From NCBI GenBank assembly GCA_019828545.1, contig JACVRA010000153.1:62001-126000 (forward strand): DNA of 64,000 nucleotides. The letters are read 5' to 3'. Positions 59,390-64,000 of this stretch are shown here, piece by piece. Position 1 is the first letter of the stretch. Every line of letters begins with the position of its first letter. This DNA is from Paracamarosporium sp. OC-R06-R3. Its lineage: Eukaryota > Ascomycota > Dothideomycetes > Pleosporales > Didymosphaeriaceae. The notes beneath the pieces were generated by a model. The model was not told where the DNA came from. It saw only the letters and a list, made by a program, of their open reading frames with translations, and made no database searches. A program made the translations under genes and the position numbers.

Positions 59390-60140
59390 CTACAACTTCT
59401 TCTTGGTAACGGGCGCAATACCTTTCTGCTTGCTTAGGATCCGGTCGAGGCGTGCGTAACAATCTACCGCCATGAACACACCTAACTCCCAGTTAGCTTT
59501 TACCCTCCTACGCTGGATATGTGCAGGTACAGACTTACCGACGCCCAGATATGCTCCATACATACCACCCAAGCCCTGTACACCTCGCTGCAAAGGAGTC
59601 AACTCTTCCCAGCTCAGCATCTCTGCTAAACAAGTCACAGTAGTGATACTAGTTTCTAGAGCAAAAACAAGCAGTGCCAAGGGTATGCGCGGGTCATTTC
59701 TGATTAGCGCAGGTATAGCCCAAAGACTTAGTGGCAGGTGGTAAAGTAGCTCTAGTAAAGTGAACGTAGAGAACCATGAACTAGATGTATTAGGTTAGCT
59801 AACGAGAGGTATAGGATTAGTTTATGGCAAGCTTACGGGGGATTATAGAAGAATCGGTCACCATAGGTAGCAATGTACCATGTGCGAACGTCGGTCATCC
59901 AGATGGGTTTGACAGCAACCGGATAGTATGCAGTGAGATCAAATGCTGATATTTTTTATTAGCTCTTTGCACTTGTGCTCTTTCGTAGGATTCCAAAATA
60001 TCTGAATCGAGAACAAGCAGAAAACCTCCTTTCCGCACCGTTCAGCCGCACTTACCCAGCATCACCGGTATATGTGTCAGAAAGAACACCAAGTATACCA
60101 AATCCCTCTTCCGGTTCCATATACTGACTGCGTTTGCCAT
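59390..60140 (-). CDS. TMEM97/sigma-2-receptor-like EXPERA membrane protein
   Basis: Four exons, 60140-60056, 59945-59837, 59780-59539 and 59481-59390, giving 175 residues, almost exactly the length of human TMEM97. Exon 1 encodes IWNRKRDLVYLVFFLTHIPVM, the EXPERA start. FDLTAYYPVAVKP, WYIATYGDRFFYNPP and SWFSTFTLLELLYHLPLSLWA match the family, and four helices are predicted. The last intron (57 nt; GTAAGT, GCTAAC branch, TTAG) is in frame and stop-free; splicing gives a continuous helix YGAYLGVGVFMAVDCYARL. The C-terminus KKKL fits a KKxx ER-retrieval signal. EXPERA proteins act in sterol handling in ER or related membranes. Confidence 0.82.
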
Positions 60141-60549
60141 ACTGCTTTAACCCTTACCGTTTGTGCTGTTGTGATATTGGAGTGAAGGCTTAGGTTTCCC
60201 ATTGATCGATGCACACGCTAAATGAAAAGTGGGTCACGCTTATCCCTTTTTGCACGCTGCGGGTGTCACCCTTCACAGTGCTTCTTCCTCACTTTGACGC
60301 TTCAGAATTGGAATCGAATAGTTATCATTGCTCAGAACTCTCATATCGCTTGTAACTTCATGTACAAATATGGCTCGCATTCACTACAATTGATTTGAGG
60401 TTGAGTCGTGTGGCGGTGTGCTACTAAGCCGCATCCCTGCACGCCTAACCCAGGCGTCTGACTACCGCTACTTATAAACGAAAGACTCGCACGATACGAT
60501 TTCCTCAAAGACGTCCCAAGCCTCGAGAATCAACACGTTGTGCTATATC
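60141..60549. promoter_or_regulatory. Divergent promoter region, TMEM97-like / F-box genes
   Basis: 409 bp between divergent starts. A TATA-like ttataaac at 60472-60479 lies about 71 bp before the F-box ATG. Confidence 0.4.
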
Positions 60550-62241
60550 ATGGCTACCTCAAAGTTTATAAACCTCCCAATTGAGCTCATCGACAGGATC
60601 GTCTTCCACGTCCCCCTTAAGTCAGACCTCGCAGCTCTCCGCCTTACAAGCCAAGCTCTGAACACCCTATCCACACCCTATTACTTTGCTGTTGTTCCTG
60701 TATACCCACATTGGGACGAAGATGAAGAACCCGATCCGCCATTTCCTAATCAAATTGAATACGATCTTCAGTTCTTCGCAAACGTCCTTAATAGCGGAAA
60801 GCTGAAAAAAATGGTGCGAAAGGTAGAGATATACACGTGCAACCCGGATTGTGTAAGTATTTTACTCTGACATCTTCGACTTTATTTTCTCATTGTACGA
60901 AGGACCATCATCCTGAGTGGTTGCGGAGCATGTATGGCGGCTGGATGCCGCACCCTGAATTATCCAATGAATGGATAAAGCTCTTTGAACGCTTGCCAGA
61001 GTTGTCGAAGCTGGAAAGCGTTTCCTTGATCTTTGACCGACATGCCGGGGATAACAGCGACGATGATGGTATGATCTTGCAAGGACCTTCCGAGCGGCAT
61101 GAACAGCTAAAAGATCTATTTGTCCTGCTCGAAAATCGTATTCGAGATCTATCTGTCAGACATATACAACTTGATATGTGGACAAGCGGTGATGATGATG
61201 AAGACAAAAAGATTAAGGACTCGGTCCTTGGAGGGTTGAGAACTTTAAGGTTGAATGTGGTGCACGATCAGCCGCGGGGGGAAGTTGGGACCGTGTATAA
61301 GGTACGTAATGAGTATGCGATTCACCCGTCAAACTGTTGGTAATATGGCCTACAAGCATTTATAGGAACTCAACAACACTCCGTTCGAACTTGGCGAGGC
61401 TGATATTGCATAGGTCACAAATTGTCACGAACATTGGGCAGAGTTTCCCTCCGTTTGGCTGAGTCCGGCGTCAAACTTACGCCATCTTACTATCTATTCC
61501 GACATCCCAGTAGGATGGTTTCCGAAGGTAGACATTAGCAAGGTACACTTTGCACAACTTGAGACTCTAGCTCTAGGTCAATTCATCTTCAGCACCGACG
61601 ACCAGTTTCAGTGGATTGTCAATCATGCTACAACATTACAAGAGCTCTATCTTGACCAGTGCTCCATATTATACCAGGTCGGCTCTAGTCAGCACCGGGA
61701 CCGTTGGCTTGACGATGAGGGTTACACGAAAATATACCCAGACCAGGGCTACGGAAGCCTAGGCTTCTCAAGCCTCCCCGAATGCCAGGATGAAAAAATA
61801 TTGACTCTCCATTCTTATGCGATGCGCTGGCATGACGCCTTCAAACTTTTCTCAAAATCGCTTCGGCACCTGCGAATATTCCGCTTCGGCACCTCTTCAC
61901 AGTGGAAGTTCGACACCCCCAACAGACGAGATGATGCATGTACTGGGATGCCCATCATGCCGTGGGAGGCTGAGCGCGATCTCAAGTACGAGCTCTTCCA
62001 AGATATGTACTTGGTATGGGATGATTGGGGTGAAGAATATGTTAGTCGTTGGAAAGATGCTATAGACGATAGCTCAGGGGATCTCGTGTTGGATAGGGAC
62101 GTATGGGGTGATGAGAACATCACACGATTTGAAGAATATCCGCAGTGCACGAATAAAGATGAACGGGCACTCAGAAAGCTGCTAAGGAAACTGGGTGTGT
62201 TTGACGGTGGGAGGATTCACGTTTCAGTGACGTTGACCTAA
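60550..62241 (+). CDS. F-box protein
   Basis: Model: exons 60550-60852, 60903-61301 and 61414-62241, giving 509 residues. The N-terminus is an F-box, INLPIELIDRIVFHV and KSDLAALRLTSQALNTLSTPYYF (about residues 6-50), which would bind SKP1 in an SCF ubiquitin ligase. The rest is helical and leucine-rich without a clean LRR pattern (LRTLRLNVV, LETLALGQFIF, TTLQELYLDQCSIL) and probably selects substrates. The second intron (112 nt) can end at TATAG (61366), but that frame meets TAG at 61411. Ending it at GCATAG (61413), preceded by a CTGAT branch, keeps the frame open. I prefer the latter; a nonsense mutation is the alternative. Confidence 0.75.
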
Positions 62242-62831
62242 CGATTGGTACCCGTTCTTCGCGAAGAGCAAGTCTAGCTTCTTGCTCCAACCGGCATTAC
62301 ATCAATAAATCAGGTTGCACACCTGCTATTCATGATGGTCTTGAAGCTATCTTATGTCTCCAAAACTAATCATCATCATATGGGATTGTCATGTCAAGGC
62401 ATATCCCAGATTGCATCTGATGGAATCTCATAACGACCGATCGTTATCCGAGCCTCCGGCTCATAAGTCCGAGAAATATACGTGGACCGGATCTCACCCC
62501 AGTATACAAACAGTAGTGACAAAGGATCAATGTGGAGAAGGGTGGGTGATGGTGGGGTATGGAACCTCTAGACAACCTAGCGGAACACCTACTCAATCCG
62601 CTATTCTATCATGTATCTGATTGGACATCCCGTTCGGGAAAGAGCTCCGCTAGAGACTTTTACGCCGCGATTGCCTGTTTGGTCATCCCCCATATTTACT
62701 GCGTCGATCAAGTCAGACCTTTACTACAAGCACGTTTAAAAGGGCTGACTTGTATAAAGGAACACACTGTTCGCTCTTTCATGTAAACAACAACTTCGCA
62801 ATCTTTATTCTCTGAAAACTACACATCAAAC
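62242..62831. promoter_or_regulatory. Intergenic, upstream of Gfo/Idh/MocA gene
   Basis: 590 bp. A TATA box tataaagg at 62753-62760 lies about 79 bp before the ATG. An ORF at 62559-62786 looks non-coding. Confidence 0.45.
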
Positions 62832-64000
62832 ATGACTGAAGCAAAGCAACTTAAAATCGCAGTCGTTGGACTTGGACGTATGGTCAGTCAACTTTCTCAT
62901 CAATATCATGCAGACTGTGCTCATGGAAGACTAGGGTAAACGCCATGTGCACACCTTAATCAACCGCGTCGCACGCGCACAGGTCGTCGCTGTATGCAGC
63001 ACTGAGCCCCATGAGATCGAGTGGGCAACCAACAACCCCGAATACAAAGAATTCGGCATTGCCGTCTATAGTGCCTACGATAAGATGCTTGAGCATCCTG
63101 GCCTCGACGCTGTGTGGATATCTACTTCAACCGATGTTCATGCAAGCCAGACGCTGGCTGCCGTCAACAAGGGCGTGCATGTTCTTTGCGAGAAGCCATT
63201 AAGCACAGACTTGGAAGAGGTGCGTCTCCCTACTCTGGTCCATCGTTTCTCCGTCTGTGATCAAGATCATATTAACAATTTAGTAGGCACAATCGGTCGT
63301 TGATGTTGCAAAGAAACATCCAGAGCTTAAGGTCATGGCCGGCTTCAGCAGGAGATTCGACGCTTCCTATCGCGATGCTGCCACTAAGGTCTTAGACGAA
63401 GGAGCCATAGGCCAGCCTTTCCTTGTGCGATCAAACACATGTGATCTTCGCGACACAACCGGTTTCTTCGTCAGATACGCATCTCGCAACGGTGGAATTT
63501 TCGTGGACTGCGCTATTCACGACATCGACCTTTCCCTATGGTATCTTGGCAACCCAGTACCGAAGGCATGCTGGGCTACAGGGACTCTGAAGCACCACCC
63601 CGAGCTAGCTAAGTTCGGGGATGTTGATAATGCGGTTGGTGTCGTTGAGTTCTATGGCGGAAAAATTGCATACTTCTATTGCTCCAGGACACAGGCTCAT
63701 GGCCACGATGTATGCACCGAAATTACTGGAACAGAAGGCAAGATCATGGTCAATGTTGTGCCGAAGCAGAATAACGTCGTCGTAGCGGATAAGCTTGGGA
63801 TGCGACATGAGGTTCAACCAGAATATTGGCAGAGGTTCGAGGATGCTTTCGCGCTGGAGGCCAATGAGTTTGTCAATGCTGTCCTGAAGGATGAGCCTGT
63901 ACCACTGCCACTTGAGAATGGAATTCGAGTTATGGAGATTGGCAGAGCGCTACAAGAGGCACTACTTTCTGGTAACGTGTCAAGGTTCGATGAGCAGGGC
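62832..64000 (+). CDS. Gfo/Idh/MocA oxidoreductase, myo-inositol 2-dehydrogenase-like (partial, 3' end off window)
   Basis: Exons 62832-62882, 62935-63219 and 63287 to the window end; 350 residues seen. Introns are 52 and 67 nt. The N-terminal Rossmann fold has KIAVVGLGRMGKRHVHT, VVAVCS and the HVLCEKPLSTD motif with the EKP lysine. The C-terminal alpha/beta domain has AGFSRRFDASY and FVDCAIHDIDLSLWYLG, placing the Asp and His expected for inositol dehydrogenase catalysis. The enzyme would oxidise a polyol or sugar using NAD(P). Bacterial IolG is the nearest named relative; the true substrate in this fungus is not known. Only the last few residues appear to be missing. Confidence 0.9.

Noticed and set aside
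61302..61413. F-box gene as a pseudogene with an internal stop
   Set aside because: A downstream acceptor with a branch site removes the stop, so an intact reading is simpler; kept as a finding.
1..64000. CRISPR arrays, operons, ribosome binding sites, insertion sequences
   Set aside because: The window is eukaryotic with spliceosomal introns; no direct-repeat arrays, terminal inverted repeats with transposase, or bacterial signals were seen.

Overview
The window is chromosomal DNA from a filamentous ascomycete (Pezizomycotina). The gene families seen (Zn2Cys6 factor, NACHT-ankyrin NLR, OPT and TRI12-type transporters, AA7 oxidase, GH125) fit the Dothideomycetes best, but that class-level call is inference. 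Genes lie on both strands and carry short introns of about 45-110 nt, with GTRNGT-like donors and CTRAY/CTAAC branch sites. There is no bacterial, viral or intact transposon content. Exon joins were worked out by eye from reading-frame continuity, splice signals and family motifs.

0-12 kb: a left-truncated minus-strand gene with an AMPK-beta/CBM48-like E-set domain and a long disordered tail; a secreted GH125 alpha-mannosidase facing a Zn2Cys6 regulator across a shared promoter; a small one-helix membrane protein; then about 3.3 kb with no recognisable gene. 11.7-21 kb: a very large DH-PH RhoGEF-like protein, an EBP-type sterol isomerase and a secreted GH27 alpha-galactosidase. 21-33 kb: a gene-poor stretch with orphan ORF pieces, an AA7 oligosaccharide oxidase, an SDR, a PHD-finger protein, and a 77-residue protein whose only cysteine sits in a C-terminal CaaX box. 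33-41 kb: a tandem-BTB protein, a glutathione transferase, complex I subunit NDUFB4 (four tiny exons) and an OGFr-domain protein.

41-50 kb: an ankyrin protein next to a 1203-residue NACHT-ankyrin NLR with no N-terminal effector domain in the gene model, then an OPT oligopeptide transporter. 50-64 kb: condensin subunit SMC2, an uncharacterised 726-residue protein, a TRI12-type MFS transporter, a TMEM97/sigma-2-like EXPERA protein, an F-box protein, and a right-truncated Gfo/Idh/MocA (inositol-dehydrogenase-like) gene.

There is no obvious single gene cluster. Housekeeping genes (SMC2, NDUFB4, EBP, RhoGEF) are mixed with carbohydrate enzymes (GH125, GH27, AA7), transporters and one candidate self/non-self immunity receptor. 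The items most worth following up are the CaaX peptide, the effector-less NLR with its ankyrin neighbour, the CBM48-like protein, and the in-frame, stop-free introns in both EXPERA genes.
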